A DNA stretch of 64,000 nucleotides, from assembly GCF_026343295.1 (NCBI RefSeq), contig NZ_JAPELY010000002.1, positions 1,054,001-1,118,000 of the forward strand, in the 5' to 3' direction. The notes under the pieces were generated by a model. That model was given only the letters and a program-made list of their open reading frames with translations, was not told the origin of the DNA and did not search any database. Each line of letters opens with the position of its first letter. The stretch's first letter is position 1. This document shows positions 52,045 through 60,917 of the stretch, in pieces. The translations under genes were made by a program, and so were the position numbers. Source of the DNA: Streptomyces sp. NBC_00083. GTDB lineage: Bacteria; Actinomycetota; Actinomycetes; Streptomycetales; Streptomycetaceae.

Positions 52045-53997
52045 CTACGCCCCGTGCACCGTCCCGGCATACCGCCGTACGAACCGCGTCCCGCCCGCCG
52101 CCGACACCGTGACGTCGTAACCGCCCTCCCTGACCGGCCAGTTCAGCGAAGTCCGGCCCCCCGCCCGCACCCACACCACCCGCGTCGTCCGCTCGTCGGA
52201 GAGGGTGAAGGAGACCTCCGTCGCCCCCTCGTTGCGGAGGCTGAACTCCACGGTGCGGCCGTGGAGGGTGGCCGTCGCCGAGGGGACGGGGGACGCCGTC
52301 TCCTCGGCGGCGCGGAGCACCGTGCCCGAGAAGCGCCGCACGAAGCCGTCCGCGCCGTGGACCGTGAAGTCGTAGCGCCCGTCCGTCTCCGCCGTCTCCC
52401 AGACGTACGTCTTCGAGGCTCCCGGAGCCACCGTGAAGGGCGTACCCGTGAACGGCTTCAGGGTGTTGGGCAGCACCGTGAAGTGGAAGGCAGCCGCACC
52501 GTGGTTGGCCAGCGTGCAGGTCACCCGGCCCGTCGTGCGGTTCACCGCGACGTCCGCCCAGGGGCGGTAGGGCAGGGGGCGGTGCGGGCGGGTGCCCGGC
52601 TCCTGCGTGGGCATCGACTGGGCGCCGTTCGCGGGGAGCCGGACCGCCGGCAGCGCGTTGCCCGCGTCCGCCTTCGCCATCAGGGCCACCGTGTCGGGGA
52701 GCCGGGGGAGCGAGTAGTCCGGCCTCGTGAAGTCGAAGCACGTCGTCAGGTCCCCGCACACCGCCCGCCGCCACGCGGAGATGTTCGGCTCGCGCACCCC
52801 CGTCACCAGTTCGAGGAAGCGCAGGACCGATGTGTGGTCGAAGACCTGGGAGTTGACGTAACCCCCGCGCGACCAGGGCGAGATCGCCCAGAGGGGGACG
52901 CGGTTGCCGAGGCCTATCGGGCGGCCCGCCGCGAACTCGTCCGGGGTGCCCGGCTCGGGGAACGGCGGCAGGACGTGGTCGAAGTAGCCGTCGTTCTCGT
53001 CGTACATCACGAGGAAGACCGTGTGCTTCCACACCTCGGGGTTGGAGAACAGCGACCGCAGCGCCTGATCGACCCAGTGCGCGCCGTAGTCGGGTCCCGC
53101 CGAGGGGTGCTCGCTGAACAGGTACGGCGCCACCAGCCACGACACCGTCGGCAGCGTGCCGTCCTTGCAGTCCTTGTCGAAGGCCGCCGGGTCGAACTTC
53201 GTCATCGCGTTGACGTACCGCGGATCGTCCTTCGGGAAGGCGTGGAACTGCTTGAAGTACGACAGCGCGTTGTCGTCGTAGTCGCCGTACCGGTCGTCCT
53301 TCGACGGGTTGTGGTAGACCCGCCAGCTGACCTTCGCCGCCTCCAGGCGCTCGGCGTACGTCGTCCAGTCCGCGACCGGGTTGTCGGTGACCGGGGTGTT
53401 GTCGGTCCAGGGTCCGGTCGTGCCGTCCCTGCCGGGGCCGCAGGTGCCCGACCAGAGGTAGAGCCGGTTGGGGTCGGTGGGGCCGGCCTGCGAGCAGAAG
53501 TAGCCGTCGCAGAGGGTGAATGCGTCGGCGAGGGCGTACTGGTAGGGAATGTCCTCGCGCGTGAAGTAGCCCATGGTGCGCTCGCCCTTGGCGGCCACCC
53601 ACTTGTTCATCGCGCCGCCGTTGATCGCGGTGTGGCCGGTGCCCCAGTCGTGGGGGAGGCCGCCCGCGTTCTGCGCGTTGTACTTCGTGGTGTCCATGCG
53701 GAACGGCAGCGTGAAGCCGTCCGAGCGGCCCGCGTCCGGCTGGCGGAAGACGGAGCCGCCGTCGGGGAAGGTCAGCGCCTGGCGGTCGTCGAAGCCCCGG
53801 ACCCCGGACAGGGCGCCGAAGTAGTGGTCGAAGCTGCGGTTCTCCTGCATCAGGACGACGACGTGCTTGACGTCCTTGATGCTGCCCTTCGGGTGGGAGG
53901 CCGCGGCGGCGGTGGCGGTGTCGGGCAGGCCGACGGCGGCGGCGGCCGCGGTCGCGGCGGACGCGCCCACGAAGGCGCGACGGCTCAGCGGAGTCAT
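52045..53997 (-). CDS. Phosphocholine-specific phospholipase C, Tat-exported (copy 1)
   Basis: 650 residues. Tat signal LSRRAFVGASAATAAAAAVG; catalytic alkaline-phosphatase-superfamily domain beginning VKHVVVLMQENRSFDHYFG with GVRGFDD; YDENDGYFDHVLPP metal-site region; two C-terminal DUF756-type beta domains (about 460-650). Cleaves phosphatidylcholine outside the cell, releasing phosphocholine. Second gene of a minus-strand pair, 36 bp after the EEP-fold gene. PHO-box-like repeats lie upstream of the pair, so phosphate starvation control is likely. A paralogue is at 61009. Confidence 0.93.
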   Translation of the reverse strand: MTPLSRRAFVGASAATAAAAAVGLPDTATAAAASHPKGSIKDVKHVVVLMQENRSFDHYFGALSGVRGFDDRQALTFPDGGSVFRQPDAGRSDGFTLPFRMDTTKYNAQNAGGLPHDWGTGHTAINGGAMNKWVAAKGERTMGYFTREDIPYQYALADAFTLCDGYFCSQAGPTDPNRLYLWSGTCGPGRDGTTGPWTDNTPVTDNPVADWTTYAERLEAAKVSWRVYHNPSKDDRYGDYDDNALSYFKQFHAFPKDDPRYVNAMTKFDPAAFDKDCKDGTLPTVSWLVAPYLFSEHPSAGPDYGAHWVDQALRSLFSNPEVWKHTVFLVMYDENDGYFDHVLPPFPEPGTPDEFAAGRPIGLGNRVPLWAISPWSRGGYVNSQVFDHTSVLRFLELVTGVREPNISAWRRAVCGDLTTCFDFTRPDYSLPRLPDTVALMAKADAGNALPAVRLPANGAQSMPTQEPGTRPHRPLPYRPWADVAVNRTTGRVTCTLANHGAAAFHFTVLPNTLKPFTGTPFTVAPGASKTYVWETAETDGRYDFTVHGADGFVRRFSGTVLRAAEETASPVPSATATLHGRTVEFSLRNEGATEVSFTLSDERTTRVVWVRAGGRTSLNWPVREGGYDVTVSAAGGTRFVRRYAGTVHGA

Positions 53998-54033
53998 GAG
54001 AGAGGAAGTCCTTGACGTCGGGAGGGGGCGGGC

Positions 54034-55431
54034 TCAGCGGAGAGTGAAGGTGACAGCGGGCGCCGCGTGGTCGGAGGGCCAGCCGTTGGCCGCGGTGTCC
54101 GGCATCGGCTTCGGCCAGCCCGTGCAGAGCGCGTACGCGGACTCGACGCGCAGCGGGCCCGCGTACTGGATCTGGTCGATCCGGTCCCGCGGCTCGTCGG
54201 GGCGCACCGGCGACCAGGTCGTGCCGGGCTCGCGGGCCGGGTTCGGGTGCGCCTCGCGGAACGCGTCGTGCAGTCCGGCCGATGCGAGCGCCACCGTCAC
54301 CGGCCAGCGCACCTTGGTCGCCCGGTCCAGGTGGGAGGGCGAGGCGAGGCCGGCCGCGAGCACCACCGGAGTGCTCCGCGCCGCCAGGTCCCCCTTCACC
54401 GCGGCGAGCAGCGCCGTCGCCTGGCGGTACCTGAGGCTCGCGCGCTCGGCGGCCTCCACCTCGGCGGCGCTGTGCCCGTCCCGCAGCGCGTAGGGTCCGT
54501 ACGCGGCCTCGTCCAGCTGGGCCGACCACAGCCGCAGCCTCCGCCCGCCCGGGAGCAGGAGCGTGGCCGCCGCCGCGGGCAGGGCCGCGACGGGGGCCGC
54601 CGGGTCCACGAGCGGGAAGCGGCTGACGATGCCGGCCCCGGCCGGGGTGTCGTAGGCGTGCCAGCCCAGGGCGTCGGCGAGCGGCTTCGCCGAGGTGCCG
54701 CCGGTCTCCTGGAGGGCCAGTGCGTCGAGGCCCTGTGTGAGCACGAGGCGCGCCAGCTTCTCCGGCGCGCCGTCGATGTGGGTCGCGGCGTCCCAGAGGT
54801 TGAGGGAGGCCACCGTCAGGCGCGGCCGGGACCCGGCGGCGCGCACCGGCACCTGCACGGTGACGGCGTCGCTCGCTCCCGCGCTGTCCTTGACCGCCAC
54901 CACGATCCGCCCGGGGTGCGGGCCCGGCCGTGCCGGCGCCGTCCCGGTCACCGTGCCGTCGGCGCCGACCGCCAGCCACGCGTCACCGGACAGCCGCCGG
55001 AAGGACGGGGACCCGGCCGGGTTGCCCGGGGGCCGCACCCACAGCGGGGCCAGCGGGACCGACATCGGGGATCCGGCCGCGCACTCCCCGGTGGTGAAGG
55101 AGTCGACGACCGCGTGCGGCGCCACCACGGGCGGGCGCGCGGTGATCGTGATCGGCGGGGTCTGCGCGAGGACGCCGTAGCCGTCCTTGGCCAGGAGGTA
55201 GGCCGTGTAGACGCCTTCGCCGAGACCGGAGGTGTCGAGCGTGAGGTCGCCCGCGGCGGTCGTCACGTACGCCCAGACCAGCGAGGAGCCGGTGCCGGGC
55301 CTGCGGTCACCGTCGTAGATCCCGAGCCAGTTCTTGGGATCGGGGGCGTCGGTGGTCCAGTGGAAGGCGAGCCTGTCGCCCTCGCGGGGGCTGCCCGGCG
55401 CGACGAGCCGGACCGTACTGAGGGGGGACAC
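54034..55431 (-). CDS. Endonuclease/exonuclease/phosphatase-fold protein with degenerate active site
   Basis: 465 residues, GTG start, no signal peptide seen. N-terminal Ig-like domain (about 1-95, with WLGIYDGDRRPG as in phosphoesterase-linked domains), a second beta domain (about 105-200), then an EEP-fold domain from TVASLNLWDAATH. The early Asn (SLNLW) and Glu (ALQETGG) and the final SDH in GWPSDHAAP are present. The normal GDxN motif reads AGLASPSHLD (54330s), so Asp and Asn are replaced by Gly and Ala. Likely non-catalytic or altered. Cotranscribed with the phospholipase C gene downstream. Confidence 0.8.
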   Translation of the reverse strand: MSPLSTVRLVAPGSPREGDRLAFHWTTDAPDPKNWLGIYDGDRRPGTGSSLVWAYVTTAAGDLTLDTSGLGEGVYTAYLLAKDGYGVLAQTPPITITARPPVVAPHAVVDSFTTGECAAGSPMSVPLAPLWVRPPGNPAGSPSFRRLSGDAWLAVGADGTVTGTAPARPGPHPGRIVVAVKDSAGASDAVTVQVPVRAAGSRPRLTVASLNLWDAATHIDGAPEKLARLVLTQGLDALALQETGGTSAKPLADALGWHAYDTPAGAGIVSRFPLVDPAAPVAALPAAAATLLLPGGRRLRLWSAQLDEAAYGPYALRDGHSAAEVEAAERASLRYRQATALLAAVKGDLAARSTPVVLAAGLASPSHLDRATKVRWPVTVALASAGLHDAFREAHPNPAREPGTTWSPVRPDEPRDRIDQIQYAGPLRVESAYALCTGWPKPMPDTAANGWPSDHAAPAVTFTLR

Positions 55432-55514
55432 GGAGGGGCTGGTCCTCTCGATGAGCGCCGTGGTGGGGCGAGTTGGCTGGACAACTTCGCCAAGTCAGCC
55501 AGGCGTCCGCACAC

Positions 55515-55536
55515 GCGATGTGAACGGAGGATGACC
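55515..55536 (-). promoter_or_regulatory. PHO-box-like direct repeats upstream of EEP/phospholipase C pair
   Basis: On the minus strand GGTCATCCTCC is directly followed by GTTCACATCGC, two adjacent 11-mers fitting the streptomycete PhoP consensus G(G/T)TCAYYYR(G/C)G with few mismatches. Position about 85 nt before the GTG of the EEP-fold gene. Suggests induction of the operon by PhoP at low phosphate. Confidence 0.55.
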
Positions 55537-55633
55537 AGATGTGGGAGATCCACGGGCGCGCCGGGAGGGGGCACGGGGGCGGTGACCGAGGGTGAGCGGG
55601 ATATCCGTTTCGTGGTGAGGGTGGTGCGCCCCA

Positions 55634-55639
55634 TAGGAT
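55634..55639 (+). promoter_or_regulatory. -10 element of the gatCAB operon
   Basis: TAGGAT, about 40 nt before the gatC ATG, giving a leader of about 34 nt that holds GAGGA. TTCGTG 19 nt upstream is a poor -35. Confidence 0.45.
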
Positions 55640-55679
55640 TGGCCCCACACCACACTCACTCACCCCTGAGGATCGCTGC

Positions 55680-55976
55680 ATGCCTGGCATTACGCGCGAG
55701 GAGGTCGCCCACCTCGCCCGGCTGGCGCGTCTGGAGCTGAAGGGCGAAGAGCTCGACCACTTCGCCGGACAGCTCGACGACATCATCGGCGCGGTCGCCC
55801 GCGTCTCCGAGGTCGCCGACCAAGACGTCCCCCCGACCTCCCACCCGCTGCCGCTGACCAACGTCATGCGCGCGGACGAGGTCCGTCCGTCGCTCACCCC
55901 CGCGCAGGCGCTCTCCGGCGCCCCGGCCCAGGAGCAGCAGCGTTTCAAGGTGCCGCAGATCCTGGGGGAGGACTAA
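55680..55976 (+). CDS. gatC: Aspartyl/glutamyl-tRNA amidotransferase subunit C
   Basis: 98 residues, usual size. MPGITREEVAHLARLARLEL is the family start, and the C-terminal half (SHPLPLTNVMRADEV) wraps the GatA-GatB interface. ATG 55680 with GAGGA 7 nt upstream. First gene of gatC-gatA-small gene-gatB. The complex converts Glu-tRNA(Gln) and Asp-tRNA(Asn) to the amides. Confidence 0.96.
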   Translation: MPGITREEVAHLARLARLELKGEELDHFAGQLDDIIGAVARVSEVADQDVPPTSHPLPLTNVMRADEVRPSLTPAQALSGAPAQEQQRFKVPQILGED

Positions 55977-55981
55977 TCACC

Positions 55982-57475
55982 ATGACGGACATCATCAAGC
56001 TCACCGCGGCCGAGATCGCCGCGAGGATCGCGTCCGGCGAACTCACCGCCGTCGAGGTCACCGAGGCCCACCTGGCGCGCATCGAGGCCGTCGACGAGAA
56101 GGTCCACGCCTTCCTGCACGTCGACCGCGAGGGCGCGCTCGCGCAGGCCCGCGCCGTCGACGCCAAGCGTGCGGCCGGCGAGAAGCTCGGCCCGCTGGCC
56201 GGAGTGCCCCTGGCGCTGAAGGACATCTTCACCACCGAGGGCATCCCGACCACCGTCGGCTCGAAGATCCTCGAAGGCTGGATCCCGCCGTACGACGCGA
56301 CGCTCACCAAGCGCCTCAAGGACGCCGACGTCGTCATCCTCGGCAAGACCAACATGGACGAGTTCGCCATGGGGTCCTCCACCGAGAACAGCGCGTACGG
56401 CCCGACCGGCAACCCGTGGGACCTGACCCGCATCCCGGGCGGCTCCGGCGGCGGCTCGTCCGCCGCCCTCGCCTCCTACGAGGCGCCGCTCGCCATCGGC
56501 ACGGACACCGGCGGCTCCATCCGCCAGCCCGCCTCCGTCACCGGCACCGTCGGCGTCAAGCCGACCTACGGCGCGGTCTCCCGCTACGGCATGGTCGCCT
56601 TCTCGTCCTCCCTCGACCAGGGCGGCCCCTGCGCCCGCACGGTCCTGGACGCGGCGCTGCTCCACGAGGTCATCGCCGGGCACGACCCGCTCGACTCGAC
56701 GTCCATCGACGCGCCGGTCCCGCCGGTCGTCGAGGCCGCCCGCAACGGCTCGGTGGCCGGGATGCGCGTCGGCGTCGTCAAGCAGTTCGCGGGCGAGGGC
56801 TACCAGGCCGGCGTCGTCCAGCGCTTCAACGAGTCGGTCGAGCTGCTGAAGTCGCTCGGCGCCGAGATCGTCGAACTGGACTGCCCCTCCTTCGACCTGG
56901 CGCTCTCCGCGTACTACCTGATCGCGCCGTCGGAGTGCTCCTCCAACCTGGCCCGCTTCGACGCCATGCGCTACGGCCTGCGCGTCGGTGACGACGGCAC
57001 CAGGTCCGCCGAGGACGTCACCGCGCTGACCCGCGAGGCCGGCTTCGGCGACGAGGTCAAGCGCCGCATCATCCTCGGTACGTACGCGCTGAGCTCCGGC
57101 TACTACGACGCGTACTACGGCTCGGCCCAGAAGGTCCGCACCCTCATCACGCGCGACTTCGAGAAGGCCTTCGAGCAGGTCGACGTGATCGTCTCGCCGA
57201 CCACGCCCACCACCGCCTTCCCGATCGGCGAGCGCGCCGACGACCCGATGGCGATGTACCTCGCGGACCTGTGCACCATCCCGACCAACATGGCGGGCAA
57301 CGCCGCCATGTCGCTGCCCTGCGGCCTCGCGCCGGAGGACGGACTGCCGGTCGGGCTGCAGATCATCGCCCCCGCCATGAAGGACGACCGCCTGTACAAG
57401 GTGGGTGCCGCCGTCGAGGCCGCCTTCGTGGAAAAGTGGGGACACCCGCTGCTTGAGGAGGCTCCGTCGCTGTGA
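55982..57475 (+). CDS. gatA: Aspartyl/glutamyl-tRNA amidotransferase subunit A
   Basis: 497 residues. Amidase-signature protein that hydrolyses glutamine and passes ammonia to GatB. Ser-cisSer-Lys triad: Lys in GVPLALKDIFTT, Ser residues in PGGSGGGSSAALAS and DTGGSIRQPAS. ATG 55982 is 5 bp after gatC. The stop overlaps a GTG start of a 79-residue ORF (GTGA, 57472-57475). Confidence 0.97.
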   Translation: MTDIIKLTAAEIAARIASGELTAVEVTEAHLARIEAVDEKVHAFLHVDREGALAQARAVDAKRAAGEKLGPLAGVPLALKDIFTTEGIPTTVGSKILEGWIPPYDATLTKRLKDADVVILGKTNMDEFAMGSSTENSAYGPTGNPWDLTRIPGGSGGGSSAALASYEAPLAIGTDTGGSIRQPASVTGTVGVKPTYGAVSRYGMVAFSSSLDQGGPCARTVLDAALLHEVIAGHDPLDSTSIDAPVPPVVEAARNGSVAGMRVGVVKQFAGEGYQAGVVQRFNESVELLKSLGAEIVELDCPSFDLALSAYYLIAPSECSSNLARFDAMRYGLRVGDDGTRSAEDVTALTREAGFGDEVKRRIILGTYALSSGYYDAYYGSAQKVRTLITRDFEKAFEQVDVIVSPTTPTTAFPIGERADDPMAMYLADLCTIPTNMAGNAAMSLPCGLAPEDGLPVGLQIIAPAMKDDRLYKVGAAVEAAFVEKWGHPLLEEAPSL

Positions 57476-57711
57476 GCGCACTGACCAAGGCCAAGGGCTT
57501 CAAGAAGTCCAAGGCCGGTACGTACCTGTCCATCGGCACCACCGCCTTCGGTGCCATCAGCGTCGCGAAGCAGGCCAAGAAGGCCCGCACCGAGAACGAC
57601 ACGCTGAAGCTCCTGGACGCCATCGTCTCCGCCGCCGCCATCGCCACCGGCGTCGCCATCCTGCTGCGCGAGCTCAAGCGCATCGGTGACGACGACGTCC
57701 TGTTGGGCTGA
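57472..57711 (+). CDS. Small protein between gatA and gatB, function unknown
   Basis: 79 residues: basic N-terminus (SALTKAKGFKKSKAG), a hydrophobic helix around TYLSIGTTAFGAISVAKQAK, an acidic/basic middle, and a second hydrophobic helix LLDAIVSAAAIATGVAILL with an acidic end. Could be membrane-associated. Its GTG overlaps the gatA stop by 4 nt and gatB starts 17 bp after it, so it is translated with the amidotransferase subunits. I recall a similar small gene at this place in other streptomycetes; no role known to me. Confidence 0.8.
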   Translation: MSALTKAKGFKKSKAGTYLSIGTTAFGAISVAKQAKKARTENDTLKLLDAIVSAAAIATGVAILLRELKRIGDDDVLLG

Positions 57712-57728
57712 GAGGGAAGTTTTTCACC

Positions 57729-59237
57729 GTGACCGTCACTGATCTGGTCTCGTACGAGGACGCCCTCGCGACGTACGACCCCGTCATGGGCCTTGAGGTC
57801 CATGTCGAACTCGGCACCAAGACCAAGATGTTCTGCGGCTGTTCGACCGAGCTGGGCGCGGAGCCCAACTCGCAGACCTGCCCCACCTGCCTCGGCCTGC
57901 CCGGCTCGCTCCCGGTCGTCAACGCGATCGGCGTCGAGTCGGCCGTCAAGATCGGCCTCGCGCTGAACTGCGAGATCGCCGAGTGGTGCCGCTTCGCCCG
58001 GAAGAACTACTTCTATCCGGACATGCCGAAGAACTTCCAGACCTCGCAGTACGACGAGCCGATCGCCTTCAACGGCTATCTGGACGTCCAGCTGGAGGAC
58101 GGCGAGATCTTCCGCGTGGAGATCGAGCGCGCCCACATGGAGGAGGACACCGGCAAGTCGCTGCACGTCGGTGGCGCGACGGGCCGCATCCACGGCGCCT
58201 CGCACTCGCTCCTCGACTACAACCGCGCCGGCATCCCGCTCATCGAGATCGTCACCAAGCCGATCGAGGGCGCGGGCGAGCGGGCCCCCGAGGTCGCCAA
58301 GGCGTACGTGGCCGAGCTGCGCGAGGTCATCAAGGCGCTCGACGTCTCCGAGGCCCGGATGGACAAGGGCCAGATGCGCTGCGACGTGAACCTGTCGCTG
58401 CGCCCGCACGGCGTCGAGAAGTTCGGCACGCGGTCGGAGACCAAGAACGTCAACTCGCTGCGCTCCGTGGAGCGGGCCGCCCGCTTCGAGATCCAGCGGC
58501 ACGCGGCGGTGCTGTCCTCGGGCGGCACCATCGTGCAGGAGACCCGTCACTTCCACGAGGAGGACGGCTCCACCACCGCCGGGCGCATCAAGGACAACGC
58601 CGAGGACTACCGCTACTTCCCCGAGCCGGACCTGGTGCCGGTGGCTCCCGCGCGCGCGTGGGTCGAGGAACTGCGCTCCGCGCTTCCCGAGATGCCGCGG
58701 GTGCGGCGCAACCGGCTCCGCGAGGACTGGGGCGTCACCGAGCACGACATGCAGTCGATGCTCAACGCCGGCGCCGTCGACCCGATCGTCGCGACGATCT
58801 CCGCCGGGGCGGACGCGGCAGGTGCGCGCAAGTGGTGGATGGGCGAGCTGGCCCGTAACGCCAACGAGCAGGGCGTCGCCCTGGACGAGCTGCCCGTCAC
58901 GCCGGAGCAGGTCGCCCGGGTCGTGGCGCTCGTCGCCGCGGGCGACCTCAACGACAAGCTCGCCCGTCAGGTCATCGAGGGTGTCCTCGCGGGCGAGGGC
59001 GACCCCGACGCGGTCGTCGAGAAGCGCGGCCTGAAGGTCGTCTCCGACGAGGGTGCGCTCGGCGCGGCCGTGGACGAGGCCATCGCGTCCAACGCGGCGG
59101 TCGCGGACAAGATCCGGGGCGGGAAGGTCGCGGCGGTGGGTGCGCTGGTCGGTGCGGTCATGAAGACCACGCGCGGTCAGGCCGACGCGGCGCGCGTGAA
59201 GCAGCTCATCCTGGAGAAGCTGGGCGTCGAGGGCTGA
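57729..59237 (+). CDS. gatB: Aspartyl/glutamyl-tRNA amidotransferase subunit B
   Basis: 502 residues. Kinase/transferase subunit that phosphorylates the tRNA-bound Glu/Asp and amidates it. N-terminal YDPVMGLEVHVELGTKTKMF, zinc-site Cys pattern (FCGCSTELGAEPNSQTCPTC), FYPDMPKNFQTSQYD, GIPLIEIVTKP, and the C-terminal GatB/YqeY tail domain. GTG 57729 with AGGGAAG about 10 nt upstream. A long hairpin follows the stop. Confidence 0.97.
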   Translation: MTVTDLVSYEDALATYDPVMGLEVHVELGTKTKMFCGCSTELGAEPNSQTCPTCLGLPGSLPVVNAIGVESAVKIGLALNCEIAEWCRFARKNYFYPDMPKNFQTSQYDEPIAFNGYLDVQLEDGEIFRVEIERAHMEEDTGKSLHVGGATGRIHGASHSLLDYNRAGIPLIEIVTKPIEGAGERAPEVAKAYVAELREVIKALDVSEARMDKGQMRCDVNLSLRPHGVEKFGTRSETKNVNSLRSVERAARFEIQRHAAVLSSGGTIVQETRHFHEEDGSTTAGRIKDNAEDYRYFPEPDLVPVAPARAWVEELRSALPEMPRVRRNRLREDWGVTEHDMQSMLNAGAVDPIVATISAGADAAGARKWWMGELARNANEQGVALDELPVTPEQVARVVALVAAGDLNDKLARQVIEGVLAGEGDPDAVVEKRGLKVVSDEGALGAAVDEAIASNAAVADKIRGGKVAAVGALVGAVMKTTRGQADAARVKQLILEKLGVEG

Positions 59238-59250
59238 CCCCTCCGCCCCC

Positions 59251-59294
59251 GAGAGGGCGGCCCCGCCGGGACTTGCCGGCGGAGCCGCCCTCTC
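59251..59294 (+). terminator. Terminator after gatB
   Basis: GAGAGGGCGGC (59251-59261) pairs with GCCGCCCTCTC (59284-59294); inside it CCGCCGG pairs with CCGGCGG (59263-59282). Starts 13 nt after the stop. GC-rich 3' side adjoins the repeat block. Confidence 0.85.
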
Positions 59295-59640
59295 GCCTTC
59301 CCCGGGGCTCCGCCCCAGCCCCCGTTCGCGCCTTGAGGCCGTTCGTCCTCAATCGCCGGACAGGCTGGGGTGCCCCGCACTGGGCATGCCGCCCAGGCCG
59401 ATACCGCTGGGGGCGCGGGGAACTGCGCGAGACGCGGGCACGGCCCGCAGACGTAGGCGGGGTTGCCTGGGGCGCTGCCCCAGCCCCCGTTCGCGCCTGA
59501 ACGGCGCTCGTCCTCAAACGCCGGGCGGGCTGGGGTGGCCTGGATTGGGCACCCTGCCAGGGGCAAACTCCGCCAGGGGCGCGGGGAACTGCGCGGCGCA
59601 CGGAAGGCAGACGGCGCGCGTCGTCGGGGACCTCTCGGGA
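59295..59640. repeat. Mosaic GC-rich intergenic repeat block (copy 3)
   Basis: Same module family as at 37007 and 51412: GGGGCTCCGCCCCAG (about 59304), CGTCCTCAATCGCCGGACAG (59345), GGGGCGCGGGGAACTGCGCG (59412) with GAGACGCGGGCACGG, CGTTCGCGCCTGAACGGCGC, CGTCCTCAAACGCCGGGCGG (about 59509-59528), and a second GGGGCGCGGGGAACTGCGCG (about 59577). The part from 59514 on overlaps the 3' end of the SUKH gene. Confidence 0.8.
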
Positions 59641-60245
59641 GCGGCGCCATGCGCCCGCCGATCGCCAGACGACAGCCGATCCGCGGCCTGCTCCCATGGC
59701 CGAGGCTCGACCACGTCGTCTCCGTCGGAGGCGTCCTCCTCGAACCAGCCCGTCCCCGCGAGCCATGTCTCCAGCCACGCTGCGAGGCTCGGGGAGTCGA
59801 GGAACCAGCACTGCTCCCACGATCCGCCGCTGTACGGGTTCGGCTCGAAGAGCAGGACCTGACCGTCCTCACTGAGACAGTCAACGCCCGCATACATGGC
59901 ACAGCCCCAGGTCAGGATCGGTACGACGCCTTCGGGCCACTCCGGGTGCTCCACTCCCATCGCCGCCTCACGTCGCGTCAGGTATTCACCCACGACGCTG
60001 GAGCCCGGACCGAGCAGCGGCAGCAATCGGTAGTCAGGGCCGAAGCCACCGTCGGCAACCTCGCCGTACAGGCGCGCGAGTAGGGGATGCAGCGCTATGC
60101 CCAGTTGCCTCTCGGCCTCCGCGACCTGGGCTTTGTCGACAGGTTCGGGAAGATCCCCGCTGTCCGATGCGGCCCGGGTGGCTACGCGTTGTATGAGGTC
60201 ATCAATGTCGGTCACGGCCGTGATGCTGCCAGAGCCCACTGACAT
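59514..60245 (-). CDS. SUKH (SMI1/KNR4)-family protein with repeat-derived C-terminus
   Basis: 243 residues from ATG 60245 (GTG 60215 also possible). The SUKH-like part spans about 15-170: VAEAERQLGIALHPLLARLY, VADGGFGPDYRLLPL, VPILTWGCAMYAGVDCLSED and VLLFEPNP. SUKH proteins are often immunity partners of secreted toxins, but no toxin is adjacent. The last 50-60 residues (RRAHGAAPERSPTTRA onward) are encoded by the intergenic repeat, and the stop codon lies inside the CGTCCTCAAACGCCGG module. A natural end near residue 180 was probably lost. Confidence 0.75.
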   Translation of the reverse strand: MSVGSGSITAVTDIDDLIQRVATRAASDSGDLPEPVDKAQVAEAERQLGIALHPLLARLYGEVADGGFGPDYRLLPLLGPGSSVVGEYLTRREAAMGVEHPEWPEGVVPILTWGCAMYAGVDCLSEDGQVLLFEPNPYSGGSWEQCWFLDSPSLAAWLETWLAGTGWFEEDASDGDDVVEPRPWEQAADRLSSGDRRAHGAAPERSPTTRAVCLPCAAQFPAPLAEFAPGRVPNPGHPSPPGV

Positions 60246-60317
60246 GTCGGTGCACACCCAAGGGCGTCCCGCCGAACGATCAACTCTGTACGTACCCGCG
60301 TACCCCCCTTACCACCG

Positions 60318-60797
<480 letters not shown>

Positions 60798-60917
60798 GAT
60801 CGGAGAGAGTAACAAGCGGCTGCTCCCGGTGTGCAGGGCCGGGGAAGCGTCCTCCGTGCTCAGGGGCGCGCACCACTGCGTCGGCCGGGGTTGGACTTTC
60901 GGGGGGAGCGCTTGGAC

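Noticed and set aside
51896..54979. 1027-codon open frame on the minus strand across the phospholipase C gene.
   Set aside because: Overlaps the phospholipase and EEP-fold genes in another frame; composition is Arg/Gly/Pro-rich without domains, the usual GC-driven shadow.
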